A stretch of DNA of 44,371 bases, taken from contig JAFWWO010000030.1 of assembly GCA_017523325.1 (NCBI GenBank), positions 1 through 44,371 of the forward strand, in the 5' to 3' direction. This document shows positions 1-7,569 of the stretch, piece by piece; within the stretch, counting starts at the first letter, position 1, and each line of letters starts with the position of its first letter. The notes under the pieces were generated by a model, which was not told where the DNA came from, searched no databases, and was given only the letters and a program-made list of their open reading frames with translations. A program made the translations under genes and the position numbers. The stretch is from Anaerotignum sp. (GTDB lineage: Bacteria; Bacillota; Clostridia; Lachnospirales; Anaerotignaceae).

Positions 1-1
1 T

Positions 2-199
2 TGTTTTGTCGGAGATCTTGAGCCTTTCGAGTATATAGAAGTATATGAAGAGAATGAAAAGCTGAAAAGCGACTGGGAGCATATATTGTCCTTCCAACCT
101 AAACGGGTCTTCTATTCACATAGACCTGAAAGGGTATTGGACAACTGCCCGAGGGCAGACCACAGGGCGAATTCCCGCCAAGAGAGTGAACAGGGATAG
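2..199 (+). CDS. MBL-fold metallo-hydrolase, C-terminal end (partial)
   Basis: This is the last 65 codons of a gene whose start lies left of the window. The frame is open from base 2 to a TAG stop. The visible part begins with a GDLEPFEY stretch and continues through a charged helix to FYSHRPERVL. This resembles the C-terminal part of beta-lactamase-fold metal-dependent hydrolases, where an Asp and a late His belong to the metal site (inference from pattern). The last 15 or so residues are polar and probably disordered. The stop codon runs straight into a terminator hairpin, so the gene ends its transcription unit. The family call is likely but not certain because most of the protein is missing. 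Confidence 0.55.
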   Translation, partial: CFVGDLEPFEYIEVYEENEKLKSDWEHILSFQPKRVFYSHRPERVLDNCPRADHRANSRQESEQG

Positions 200-227
200 G
201 GTGTCTTTTGGCACCCTTTCTATTTTT
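198..227 (+). terminator. Rho-independent terminator
   Basis: GGGTGTC pairs with GGCACCC (one G-U pair) around a TTTT loop and is followed by a T-rich run. It begins inside the stop codon of the upstream hydrolase gene. Confidence 0.8.
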
Positions 228-270
228 CATACATATTTCCACCCCATATTTCGTATATTAGACATGGGTG

Positions 271-747
271 ATGAAATTGAAAATCAAATGGAAAGAACTC
301 ATTATATGTATTGCAATCCCTTTGGCGGTAGGGGGGCTTTCCGCCCTTTTGACCCGAAACAGCATGGAGCAGTTCAGTCAGCTTAATCAACCGCCGCTGT
401 CGCCGCCGTCGTGGCTGTTCCCCGTGGTCTGGACCATATTATACACATTGATGGGCATAGCCTCCTATCTGGTGCTGACATCGGAGGAAAACAGTGGGCA
501 GGTTCGGCGGGCGCTGACACTCTACGGCGTACAGCTGGCAGTCAATTTTGTATGGCCGCTGTTGTTTTTCCGTCTGGAGGTATTTTTGATAGCCTTCGGG
601 TGGCTGGTGCTGCTGTGGGTGCTGATTTGGTCCACACGGACGGCGTTTTCCCGCATTTCCAAGGCGGCGGGGTATCTGCTGATTCCCTATCTGTTGTGGG
701 TGAGCTTTGCGGGCTATTTGAATCTGGGGGTTGCCATTCTCAATTAA
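271..747 (+). CDS. tspO: TspO/MBR family membrane protein
   Basis: This is a 158-residue membrane protein of the TspO (translocator protein/benzodiazepine receptor) family. It has five hydrophobic segments and the family-typical Pro/Trp-rich first loop (PPLSPPSWLFPVVW at about residues 41-54). The conserved Trp-rich helices follow (NFVWPLLFF, WSTRTAF). Family members bind tetrapyrroles and related ligands; the bacterial role is regulatory or in porphyrin turnover and cannot be refined here. A GTG three bases upstream is an alternative start, but ATG at 271 gives the normal family length. The ribosome site is weak (GGGTG only). It appears monocistronic, lying between two terminators. Confidence 0.9.
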   Translation: MKLKIKWKELIICIAIPLAVGGLSALLTRNSMEQFSQLNQPPLSPPSWLFPVVWTILYTLMGIASYLVLTSEENSGQVRRALTLYGVQLAVNFVWPLLFFRLEVFLIAFGWLVLLWVLIWSTRTAFSRISKAAGYLLIPYLLWVSFAGYLNLGVAILN

Positions 748-760
748 AGAAACAAAAAAG

Positions 761-788
761 ACAGACGCAGGCACCGTCTGTTTTTTTG
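761..788 (+). terminator. Rho-independent terminator of tspO
   Basis: ACAGACG and CGTCTGT form a 7-bp stem followed by seven T residues. A second hairpin at 803-829 (AGGG/CCCT flanked by A5/T5) follows at once and may act as a backup. Confidence 0.85.
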
Positions 789-982
789 TCTGCAAAATGC
801 CCAAAAACAGGGTGTTGCCCCTATTTTTTGCAAAAGGACAAAAGGATGTCAAAATGAACGATTGTGCAGTCATTTTCGGGGAAGAGGGCTCGTTCCGAAG
901 AAATGAGAACGACAGGATAGGAAAAAGTGTACGAAAAAATATACAAAAATTTGTGAGATTGTAGAAAATTTCACAGCACCCC

Positions 983-1010
983 TTGCCTTTCTCGGGAAAC
1001 GTGGTATACT
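983..1010 (+). promoter_or_regulatory. Sigma-A-type promoter of the aminotransferase gene
   Basis: TTGCCT and TATACT are separated by 16 bp. The predicted transcript start near 1017 leaves a 150-nt leader before the ATG at 1172. The rest of the 748-982 gap holds the two tspO terminators and no credible gene. Confidence 0.6.
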
Positions 1011-1061
1011 GATATTGTATTCGGGTGGAAAGTTTTCTCCGCCGGTTGTGGTTTTGAATAA

Positions 1062-1099
1062 GGACTGAACTATTTTTTGGAAATAGTCGGTCTTTGTTT
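1062..1099 (+). other. Leader hairpin upstream of the aminotransferase gene
   Basis: Within the 5' leader, ACTATTT (1069-1075) pairs with AAATAGT (1081-1087), extended by GAC/GTC, and a short T-rich stretch follows. It looks like a weak terminator or mRNA-stabilising hairpin. I do not recognise a named riboswitch or T-box. Confidence 0.4.
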
Positions 1100-1171
1100 A
1101 TGCCTGCCGCAGAAATCCCCCCGAAAGCAGTTCTTCAAATACCATATATATGAAAAGGAGAAGTGAAAGAA

Positions 1172-2371
1172 ATGAGAGTATCTGACAGAGTGCTTGCAAT
1201 GCAAAACTCCCCCATCAGAAAGTTCAACCCTATCGCTGCTGAAGTAAAGGCGCAGGGTACAAAAATCTATCACCTGAACATCGGTCAGCCCGATATTGAA
1301 ACACCTTCCGTATTCTGGGAAGCAGTAAAAGGTTTTGACCAGAAGGTTCTGGCTTACGCAGATTCCTATGGTCTGCCCGAATTGCAGGATGCAATTATCG
1401 ATTACTTCAAGAGATTCGATATGAACCTGAAGAGAAACCATGTTTTGATTACAAACGGCGGTTCCGAAGCGTTGACATTGGTATTCCTTTCTCTGCTGAA
1501 CCCCGGCGATGAAGTTATCGTGGCAGAACCCTACTACACCAACTACCTGACATTCATTCAGGCTGCTGACGGTGTGGTTAAGCCCGTTACTACATACGCA
1601 GAAGAAGGTTACAAATATGCAATCAAAGAAAGATTGGAAAAAGTTGTAACAGACAAAACAAAAATGATTTCCATCGTTAACCCCGGTAACCCCACAGGCT
1701 GCATTCTGTCCAGAGAGGATATGAAAGTAATCTGCGATTTCGCAAAAGAACATGATCTGTGGATTCTGGCTGACGAAGTTTACAGAGAATTCGCTTATGA
1801 CGGCAGAGAAATGACCTCCTTCGGTCAGTACCCTGACGTAGAAGACAGAGTAATCATCATCGACTCCGTTTCTAAGAGATACTCCGCTTGCGGTGCGCGT
1901 GTAGGCTGCTTGGTTTGCAAAAACGAAGAATACATGGCAGAAGTAATGAAGATTGCTATGGGCCGTCTGTGTGTTCCCACACTGGACATGGTTGGCGCAA
2001 CCGCTATGTACAAAATGGATCCTTCTTTCTTCAACGAAGTAAAGAAAGAATACGAACACAGAAGAGACGTAACATACGATGCACTGAAGAAGATTCCCGG
2101 CGTTGTATGTGAAAAGCCCGGCGGTGCGTTCTATATTGCTTGCAAACTGCCCGTTGAAAATGCAGAAGATCTGCTGATGTTCCTGCTGAAAGAATTCAGA
2201 GATAACAACGAAACAGTTATGTACGCACCCATGGAAGGTTTCTATGCAACACCCGGTCTGGGCAAGAACGAACTGCGTATTGCTTATATCCTGAATGCAG
2301 ACGATATGAAGAGAGGCGTTGAACTGCTGGGTAAGGGTATCGAAGCATATAAGGCAGCAGGCCATAAATAA
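1172..2371 (+). CDS. PLP-dependent class I/II aminotransferase
   Basis: A 399-residue fold-type I aminotransferase. It shows the substrate-binding N-terminal LNIGQPDIETP, the NPGNPTG motif, LADEVYREF with the cofactor-contacting Asp and Tyr, and the Schiff-base lysine K235 in SVSKRYSACGARVGC. It probably transfers amino groups between an amino acid (aspartate, aromatic or alanine type) and 2-oxoglutarate in the cytoplasm; the substrate cannot be fixed from sequence. AAAAGGAG at 1153-1160 is correctly spaced for ATG 1172 and too close to the GTG at 1163, so ATG 1172 is chosen. Codon use is strongly biased (AGA for Arg, AAC, TTC, CTG), unlike most neighbours and shared with the aminotransferase at 28324, suggesting high expression. 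It is monocistronic. Confidence 0.93.
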   Translation: MRVSDRVLAMQNSPIRKFNPIAAEVKAQGTKIYHLNIGQPDIETPSVFWEAVKGFDQKVLAYADSYGLPELQDAIIDYFKRFDMNLKRNHVLITNGGSEALTLVFLSLLNPGDEVIVAEPYYTNYLTFIQAADGVVKPVTTYAEEGYKYAIKERLEKVVTDKTKMISIVNPGNPTGCILSREDMKVICDFAKEHDLWILADEVYREFAYDGREMTSFGQYPDVEDRVIIIDSVSKRYSACGARVGCLVCKNEEYMAEVMKIAMGRLCVPTLDMVGATAMYKMDPSFFNEVKKEYEHRRDVTYDALKKIPGVVCEKPGGAFYIACKLPVENAEDLLMFLLKEFRDNNETVMYAPMEGFYATPGLGKNELRIAYILNADDMKRGVELLGKGIEAYKAAGHK

Positions 2372-2392
2372 GATATTTTTATATAGCTTGCA

Positions 2393-2422
2393 AAAGGCAC
2401 TCCCAAAAGGGGTGCCTTTTTT
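2393..2422 (+). terminator. Rho-independent terminator
   Basis: AAGGCACTCC pairs with GGGGTGCCTT around an A-rich loop and ends in six T residues. It closes the aminotransferase transcript. Confidence 0.9.
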
Positions 2423-2448
2423 ATGCAGATGAATTTCGTAAAAGGTTT

Positions 2449-2477
2449 TTGCGGGAGAGAGAAATTTATGGTATCAT
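2449..2477 (+). promoter_or_regulatory. Promoter-like sequence at the head of repeat copy 1
   Basis: TTGCGG and TATCAT are 17 bp apart, with TGG directly before the -10 (extended -10). The -10 lies in the conserved head of the dispersed repeat, and the start would fall about 300 nt ahead of the gene at 2786. Confidence 0.4.
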
Positions 2478-2680
2478 ATTCACGAAAGCATGAGCCGTGC
2501 GGGCAGAGGCTCCTAGGCAGGCGAGGGTGTGCTTGCACACATTCGACTGTTTAGGAATGTCTGCACATAGGGCGAAGCCCGTGATGAGCAGGGGAAGCCT
2601 ACGAATTGCACGGCGAAATTCGACACAAAGTGGGCGAAGCCTGTGAATTGCACGGCCATTGCGAGAAACCCATCGAAACA
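2469..2680 (+). repeat. Dispersed modular intergenic repeat, copy 1
   Basis: The copy begins TGG-TATCAT and then CACGAAAGCATGAGCCGTG, followed by a variable hairpin part (GTGTGCTTGCACAC here). A block with small hairpins such as GGGCGAAGCCC comes next, and a tail reads ATTGCGAGAAACCCATCGAA. Copies 2 (from 18328) and 3 (minus, 27760-27933) share the head and the GGGCGAAGCCC block; copy 3 also shares the tail. Copy 1 is the most diverged in its central hairpin. It fills most of the gap before the gene at 2786 and points toward it. Open frames across it are not genes. Confidence 0.8.
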
Positions 2681-2785
2681 GCAGTCGAGATGGTATCCTA
2701 ATAAGCAGAAAACCAAAGAACCGATTCCCCGCCGATGAAAACGGGCAATCGTTGCAAGGTCATTCCTTTGCGGAAAGGAGAAACG

Positions 2786-3865
2786 ATGAAAAGAATATTC
2801 GCAGGCGTATTGGCCATGGCGGTGTGCTGCACAACGGCCTTTGCCCATCCGCCCATTCATGTATTTGTCGATGGCGGGGAGGTTTCCTTCGACCAGCCGC
2901 CTATTATAAAAGAAGACCGTACTTTAGTGCCTATGCGGCGGATTTTTGAGGCATTGGGCACCGGTGTGCGGTGGGAAGAAAGCACCAAAACCGTCACAGC
3001 CATGAATACGGAGGACGTCATTGTATTCCGTATCGGAGAGAAGGAGCTGTATAAAAACGGGAAGCCGGTATATACCATGAGCGTTCCTGCGCAAATTGTC
3101 AATGACCGTACATTGGTGCCTTTGCGTGCCGTGGCGGAGAGCATGGGGGCGAATGTGGCATGGGACGGCAAGGCGTATACCATTCATATTACCTCCCCCC
3201 AAAAGGAGGAACAGCCCATTCCCGCCAACCAAACCGTGCAGAATGTACCGAAGGACGGGGGCTTTTTGACAGAAATCAAAGCACCTGACGGTACGGTTGT
3301 GCTGACGGCGAAGCTGGAATGTGATATTCTGAAGGGCAGTGATGCCGGTGTCAGTGCCGTCAATACGTCACTGGCCAATGAAACCTTTGCCAAGGGGCTG
3401 GGCTTTGTGCGGGAATACGCCAACCGTGCCCTCCAGGAGTATGCCAAAAACCCCAAAGGCTTCTTGCCCTACTATATCGTAGGCAATTACCGCCTGATGC
3501 GGGGGGAAAATGGCTATGCCTCTTTTTTGGCCTCTGTTTTGGAGTATAACGGCACAGGCAGTGGCAAACGAACGGATTTTTCCCATACCTACGCCCTTTC
3601 CACGGGGAAAGAGGTGCAGGTGACGGAGCTGTTGCCCGATAGCCAAAAGGATTTGGAAGCCCTTTGGGAGGTGTCCTTTACGGCCATGATAGATGCGGCG
3701 CCCGATTCCTTCTACCGTAACGCAACGGAGCGGCTGAAACGGAGCCTTTCCGATGTGGAATTTTACCTGACGAAAGAAGGCATTGTGTTTTACCTGCCGC
3801 CGGAAACCATTGCGCCTGCCGAAGCGGGCGTGGTCAGCTTTGAGGTGACGTATGAGGTGAAATGA
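2786..3865 (+). CDS. Secreted protein with copper-amine-oxidase-type stalk domain and DUF3298
   Basis: A 359-residue exported protein. The signal peptide MKRIFAGVLAMAVCCTTAFA probably ends at the AFA-HP junction. Residues of about 25-135 form the stalk domain first named from the N-terminus of copper amine oxidase, with paired DRTLVPMR and DRTLVPLR motifs. After a short linker, residues of about 155-359 match the DUF3298/RsiV-like fold (PYYIVGNYRLM, DFSHTYALSTGKEV, LPPETIAPAEAGVVSFEV). Such proteins sit at the cell surface; RsiV relatives are anti-sigma factors, but no transmembrane helix or sigma-binding part is visible here, so a wall-associated role is more likely. AAAGGAG at 2774-2780 sets the start at 2786. 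Repeat copy 1 precedes it. Confidence 0.85.
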   Translation: MKRIFAGVLAMAVCCTTAFAHPPIHVFVDGGEVSFDQPPIIKEDRTLVPMRRIFEALGTGVRWEESTKTVTAMNTEDVIVFRIGEKELYKNGKPVYTMSVPAQIVNDRTLVPLRAVAESMGANVAWDGKAYTIHITSPQKEEQPIPANQTVQNVPKDGGFLTEIKAPDGTVVLTAKLECDILKGSDAGVSAVNTSLANETFAKGLGFVREYANRALQEYAKNPKGFLPYYIVGNYRLMRGENGYASFLASVLEYNGTGSGKRTDFSHTYALSTGKEVQVTELLPDSQKDLEALWEVSFTAMIDAAPDSFYRNATERLKRSLSDVEFYLTKEGIVFYLPPETIAPAEAGVVSFEVTYEVK

Positions 3866-3912
3866 GTTGGAGGACGGCGAAGCATGGCATGGGGCCTCCC
3901 CTCGTCTGTCGT

Positions 3913-4140
3913 TCAAATGGGTTTTTCTCCCCGGAGTACCGCAAAAAAAACCTCCATCACTTGATAAAGCTCGTTCTCAAGGGCGGTCAATTCATCACTG
4001 ATTTTCCCTGCTGCTATGAGATAGCGGGCGGCCAGACGGTCATCATAGTTTTGCAATCCGTCTCGCAACACGAAGGAAAATGCACAAATGGTATCCAATC
4101 GAGTGAGTAAATCCTGTAAATTTCGCAGAGCTTCTTTCAT
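3913..4140 (-). CDS. Small helical protein of unknown function (75 aa)
   Basis: A 75-residue, mostly helical, soluble protein (MKEALRNLQDLLTRLDTI at the N-terminus, many Leu/Ala/Glu and few glycines). I do not recognise a family. AAAGGAGG at 4147-4154 on the minus strand fits ATG at 4140, so the longer possible N-terminus from 4167 is rejected. The gene is divergent from the ribbon-helix-helix gene at 4380. Its promoter (4262-4290) carries a 15-bp palindrome in the spacer, matching another palindrome before the regulator gene, so the two are probably controlled together. Divergent orientation argues against a standard toxin-antitoxin operon, though a regulator-effector pair is possible. It is convergent with the stalk-domain gene, 47 bp apart. 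Confidence 0.7.
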   Translation of the reverse strand: MKEALRNLQDLLTRLDTICAFSFVLRDGLQNYDDRLAARYLIAAGKISDELTALENELYQVMEVFFAVLRGEKPI

Positions 4141-4261
4141 GGTTGTACCTCCTTTCCTGCGAGGCATAGTGTGCCGTTGTAAAACGGGTACGGTATCCTA
4201 TGGAGATAAAGATAACTGCGGGCATTTTGCGGTTTGTTTGCCGATGATATATCTTGATTAC

Positions 4262-4290
4262 ATATTAACACTTAACAAGTGTCTTTTCAA
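4262..4290 (-). promoter_or_regulatory. Promoter with operator in its spacer (for the 75-aa gene)
   Basis: On the minus strand TTGAAA (4285-4290) and TAATAT (4262-4267) are exactly 17 bp apart. The spacer contains a perfect palindrome at 4268-4282 (ACACTT, 3 bp, AAGTGT), directly abutting the -10. A repressor bound there would block RNA polymerase. Confidence 0.75.
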
Positions 4291-4321
4291 GAATTTTTTA
4301 CCGCAAAAGCACACAAAAACA

Positions 4322-4354
4322 ACACTTATTAAGTGTGTTGTTTTGTGCTATATC
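4322..4354 (+). promoter_or_regulatory. Second operator with extended -10 promoter (for the RHH gene)
   Basis: A second palindrome with the same arms (ACACTT, ATT, AAGTGT) lies at 4322-4336, 54 bp from the first. It covers the -35 position of a plus-strand extended -10 promoter (TGC-TATATC, 4346-4354) that would serve the gene at 4380. The arrangement fits autoregulation by the ribbon-helix-helix protein. Confidence 0.6.
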
Positions 4355-4379
4355 GCTATTGGAAAAGGAGGTATCGGGT

Positions 4380-4568
4380 GTGGCATATACAGAACGGAAA
4401 AAAATCAATAACAAGAAATGGGACGAAAAAAATCTCAAACGAATCAGTTTAGCAGTGCCTATTGACTTGGCTGAAAAACTGGAACAGTATTTGGAAGAAA
4501 CAGGAATGAGCAAAAATGGGTTTATTGTTTCCCTCATTCGTGAAAAAATGGAAGCATTGGGAAAGTGA
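4380..4568 (+). CDS. Ribbon-helix-helix (Arc/CopG-like) DNA-binding protein
   Basis: A 62-residue protein. A basic N-terminal tail is followed by KRISLAVPIDLAEKLEQ (beta strand and first helix) and MSKNGFIVSLIREKMEAL (second helix), the layout of Arc/CopG-type dimeric repressors. AAAAGGAGG at 4363-4371 has ideal spacing to GTG at 4380; no ATG is available there. The strand residues expected to contact DNA (KRISLAV) are near residues 20-26. Two identical-armed palindromes in the divergent promoter region are its probable operators (inference). A perfect terminator follows, so it is monocistronic. Confidence 0.8.
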   Translation: MAYTERKKINNKKWDEKNLKRISLAVPIDLAEKLEQYLEETGMSKNGFIVSLIREKMEALGK

Positions 4569-4600
4569 ACGCATGAAAAAATCGACGGAGTAAATCATAA

Positions 4601-4628
4601 AGGAGAACCCCGGGGTTCTCCTTTTTTT
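4601..4628 (+). terminator. Rho-independent terminator
   Basis: AGGAGAACCCC is followed directly by its exact complement GGGGTTCTCCT and then T7. It ends the RHH transcript, and it lies just past the 3' end of the convergent lipoprotein gene. Confidence 0.9.
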
Positions 4629-4658
4629 GCATTTATTTTTTATGAAAGTACGTTTGTT

Positions 4659-5078
4659 TTACTCCCTTGTAAATTCCACTGCCACGGGCTGTCCGTCCAC
4701 TATCAGAATGAGGCGATAATCTCCCTCCGGCAGTGTGCCGATGAGAGTTTTCCATTTGATTTCCAGTTCCTTTTCGCTGCCTGCGGGCAGGGACTCTGAT
4801 TTATCCCGCTTCCAAGCGGAATCTCTTGTGCCGCTAAATTCCGCCCAATGGTCCTTCTTCCACTGCTCCATATGGAATTCTATGGGGTCATAGGAAAGAT
4901 CTGTATCGGAATGATTGCTTAATAAAAATGTAGCGGCGGAGCGTGTGAGGGTACCCTCCTTGACCTCCAGCGTGACCCCTTCAACGGTATTGACTTGGGA
5001 GAATTGGGTTGTTGTATCAGCGCAGGCGGTCAGTATAAAAAGCAGTAGGGTAAGTAATGCGAAAAATCGTTTTTTCAT
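4659..5078 (-). CDS. Small lipoprotein with Ig-like fold
   Basis: A 139-residue predicted lipoprotein. The signal sequence MKKRFFALLTLLLFILTAC carries a lipobox LTAC with Cys19 as the lipidation site. The mature part alternates beta-strand-like segments (VTLEVKEGTLTRSAATFLLSN, GDYRLILIVDGQPVAVEF) typical of small bacterial immunoglobulin-like domains that bind or space surface partners. No catalytic motif is seen. A good promoter lies at 5109-5137 and an AGAAAGGAA ribosome site precedes the ATG. It is probably monocistronic and anchored on the outer face of the membrane. Confidence 0.75.
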   Translation of the reverse strand: MKKRFFALLTLLLFILTACADTTTQFSQVNTVEGVTLEVKEGTLTRSAATFLLSNHSDTDLSYDPIEFHMEQWKKDHWAEFSGTRDSAWKRDKSESLPAGSEKELEIKWKTLIGTLPEGDYRLILIVDGQPVAVEFTRE

Positions 5079-5108
5079 ATGGGTTCCATTCCTTTCTGAC
5101 TTTGTTGT

Positions 5109-5137
5109 ATTCTAACATATTTTTGCTTTCGACACAA
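5109..5137 (-). promoter_or_regulatory. Promoter of the lipoprotein gene
   Basis: On the minus strand TTGTGT (5132-5137) and TAGAAT (5109-5114) are 17 bp apart, 30 bp upstream of the start codon. Confidence 0.6.
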
Positions 5138-5272
5138 GGAATGTTGCCCTTGGTTTTTTGCGGGATAATATTTTCCGATGAGGGTTTCTGTTTTCCTATC
5201 CGTCAAATCAAAATTTTCCTCCGCCGAATTATATGGATAGCGGTAGTTGCGGTTGAGCTTTGCCCGCCGGCT

Positions 5273-5986
5273 TTATTTTCTCAAGTCATCTAAAAGCTGG
5301 GTTTTATTTTCTGTTTTTTCGTCCTTCATTTTAATGACTTTTGCAGGAGAACCGGCCACCACAGCACCGGCGGGAACATCCTCTGTCACCACAGCGCCGG
5401 CGGCAACCACGGCATCTTTACCGATACGCACGCCTTCCAGCACAACGGCATTGGCGCCGATCATTACGCCGTCCTCCACGATAACGGGGGTGGCGCTGGG
5501 GGGTTCCAACACGCCGGCCAGCACAGCCCCTGCGCCGACATGGGCATTTTTGCCGACAGTGGCTCTTGCGCCCAATACGGCATTCATATCTACCATAGTG
5601 CCTTCGCCGATTTCTGCGCCGATATTGATAATTGCGCCCATCATAACAACGGCGTTTTTCCCGATTTTTACCCGATCTCGAATGAAACAGCCGGGCTCAA
5701 TGCGGGCTTCAATATTCGTGATGTCAAGCATAGGTACGGCGGAATTTCTTCTGTCATATTCTGTGTAGCTATCCTGTATGCGGTCTGCATTTTCTGCCAA
5801 AACCTGACGGACTGCCACGCCATCGCCGATTAAAACCCAGAAATCGCCGTCGCCAAACAGCTTAACGCCTTCCGGCACTTGGGCTTTGGCAAGGTCGCCC
5901 TTGACATAGACCTTCAAAGGGGTTGCTTTTTTCGCCTCTTTGATATATCTGGCAATTTCATAGGGATTTGTCATATCGTAATCCAT
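5273..5986 (-). CDS. dapH: 2,3,4,5-tetrahydropyridine-2,6-dicarboxylate N-acetyltransferase
   Basis: A 237-residue left-handed beta-helix acyltransferase. It transfers acetyl from acetyl-CoA to tetrahydrodipicolinate in the acetylase branch of diaminopimelate/lysine synthesis. An N-terminal alpha/beta part (about 85 residues) is followed by many hexapeptide repeats ([46 protein letters not shown]) and a short C-terminal helix, matching DapH length and layout. GAAAGGAGCG is well placed for ATG 5986, so the 24-residue longer reading is rejected. It is divergent from dapL at 6163; in Bacillus the two are in one operon. Its promoter is at 6030-6058. Confidence 0.93.
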   Translation of the reverse strand: MDYDMTNPYEIARYIKEAKKATPLKVYVKGDLAKAQVPEGVKLFGDGDFWVLIGDGVAVRQVLAENADRIQDSYTEYDRRNSAVPMLDITNIEARIEPGCFIRDRVKIGKNAVVMMGAIINIGAEIGEGTMVDMNAVLGARATVGKNAHVGAGAVLAGVLEPPSATPVIVEDGVMIGANAVVLEGVRIGKDAVVAAGAVVTEDVPAGAVVAGSPAKVIKMKDEKTENKTQLLDDLRK

Positions 5987-6029
5987 GGGGTTCGCTCCTT
6001 TCAGAATAAAAAAGTAATGGTTGCCCTTT

Positions 6030-6058
6030 ATTATATATGAAAACGGGAACTTTTCCAA
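6030..6058 (-). promoter_or_regulatory. Promoter of dapH
   Basis: On the minus strand TTGGAA (6053-6058) and TATAAT (6030-6035) are separated by 17 bp, 43 bp ahead of the dapH start. Confidence 0.75.
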
Positions 6059-6162
6059 TAATTTCAGAAAATAAATTGACAGGAGGGCAAAAAAATGGAA
6101 AAATCAAAGGAGCGGAGCAGAAATCCGCTTGATAAATCAAACAGAACAGAGAGGAAAATCGT

Positions 6163-7305
6163 ATGGACGCATATTTCAAAGCCATGGAGGAAGAACTGCG
6201 GCAGATACGGCGGGAGTTACATCGTATTCCCGAGGCAGGTCTGGCGGAGTATGAAACGGCGGCATATATCAAGCAAAAATTAAGTGCATTTGGCGTGAAA
6301 CAGGTGGAAAGCTGGCTGGATACTGCCGTGGTGGCGGTATTCGGTCAGGAAGGGGAAAGGGAAACCGTTGCCTTTCGGGCGGATATGGACGGACTTTCCG
6401 TCACGGAGCCGCCCCGCCCCTATGCCTCTATCCATGAGGGCATGATGCACGCCTGCGGGCACGATGGGCATATGACTATATTATTGGGCTTTGCCGAATA
6501 TCTGACGGAACACCCCGAGGTCTATGAGAACCGCCGTATCGTGCTGATTTTTCAGCCGGCGGAGGAGGGCCCCGGCGGAGCGAGGTTATTGATAGAAGCG
6601 GGATTGCTGGAGAAATATGGTATCAGGAAGATTATCGGTTGTCATATCTTCCCCCAGGTCATGCAGGGGAAGATTGCCTGCAAAAAAGGCGGTATGATGG
6701 CGAGAAACGGGGAGGTTACCCTGCGGATTACAGGCAAAAGTGCCCATGGCGCACAGCCCCAGTTAGGCGCCGATGCCGTATTGGCGGCGGGAGCGGTGAT
6801 TACTGCCATTCATACCATTTTATCACGGAATATATCGCCCTTGGACAGCGGTGTGCTGACCTTCGGCTCTATCCATGGCGGGGAGGCGTGTAATATCATC
6901 GCCAAGGAAGTGGTGCTGGAGGGAACCATGCGTGCCTTTAGCGATGCCGCCTATGAGCGTATGACGCAACGGGTGCAGGAGGTTGTGCAGGGCGTAGCGG
7001 CGGGCTATGGCTGTAAAGGCGAAGCGGCGTTTCGGCATATGTATCGGGTGGTGGATAATGACCCCGCCTTGGTACAGGCGCTGCAAAGGGTTTGCGGCGA
7101 TGCCTATGAGGAAACGCAGCCCTATATGCTGGCGGAGGATTTTTCTATGTATCAGCAGGAGATACCGGGAATATTCTTCTTTTTGGGCAGTAGGAATGAG
7201 GAAAAGGGATATACCCACCCCCTCCATAGTGCGGAATTTGACTTTGATGAGGGGATTTTGCCCTTGGCTGTGGAAACATACGCAAAACTGCTGGAGGAAA
7301 TCTGA
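6163..7305 (+). CDS. dapL: N-acetyldiaminopimelate deacetylase (M20D amidohydrolase)
   Basis: A 380-residue metallo-amidohydrolase of peptidase family M20D. Metal ligands are visible in HACGHDGH (96-103, with Cys98 and His100), QPAEEGPGG (Glu134/Glu135) and the late TH-PLHSAEFDFDE segment. A dimerisation domain sits in the middle (about 180-290). Family members remove acyl groups from amino acids; the adjacent divergent dapH makes N-acetyl-diaminopimelate deacetylase the best assignment. General amino-acid amidohydrolase activity is the alternative. GAGAGGAAA precedes the ATG at 6163. A well-placed AGGAGGG with an ATG at 6095 opens a 62-codon overlapping frame of unknown meaning. Confidence 0.85.
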   Translation: MDAYFKAMEEELRQIRRELHRIPEAGLAEYETAAYIKQKLSAFGVKQVESWLDTAVVAVFGQEGERETVAFRADMDGLSVTEPPRPYASIHEGMMHACGHDGHMTILLGFAEYLTEHPEVYENRRIVLIFQPAEEGPGGARLLIEAGLLEKYGIRKIIGCHIFPQVMQGKIACKKGGMMARNGEVTLRITGKSAHGAQPQLGADAVLAAGAVITAIHTILSRNISPLDSGVLTFGSIHGGEACNIIAKEVVLEGTMRAFSDAAYERMTQRVQEVVQGVAAGYGCKGEAAFRHMYRVVDNDPALVQALQRVCGDAYEETQPYMLAEDFSMYQQEIPGIFFFLGSRNEEKGYTHPLHSAEFDFDEGILPLAVETYAKLLEEI

Positions 7306-7440
7306 ACAAGGACGAAAAAAGCGATATTCTATAAAGGGAAGGTGCCGCAACGAGGGCTTGCTGATGTGAACTGCATATTTTGAAAAAGAGTACATCAGGA
7401 TTATTGCAGAACGGGCTGTCATAATCATTCCTTTGAAACA

Positions 7441-7477
7441 AATAGGAGGCACAGCATTTAATGCTGCGTCTCCTATT
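7441..7477. other. Strong hairpin between convergent dapL and degV
   Basis: A 17-bp stem (AATAGGAG at one end, CTCCTATT at the other, CAGCAT/ATGCTG near the loop, one mismatch and one G-U) closes on a TTA loop. There is no clear T run on either side, so it may be a bidirectional terminator of poor form or a small palindromic repeat. The rest of the 7306-7569 gap contains no credible gene. Confidence 0.5.
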
Positions 7478-7569
7478 ATTATACTTCGTTACGGAACCTT
7501 CGCTAAAGAGTATCGCTTTTTCTGTATTCTTAGGTTTTGCCGGGGAACCACCCCGAGGGTCAAAAGCCC

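Noticed and set aside
1070..2365. Long minus-strand open frame opposite the aminotransferase
   Set aside because: It mirrors the biased codon use of the real gene (also seen opposite 28324) and has no ribosome site or family likeness.
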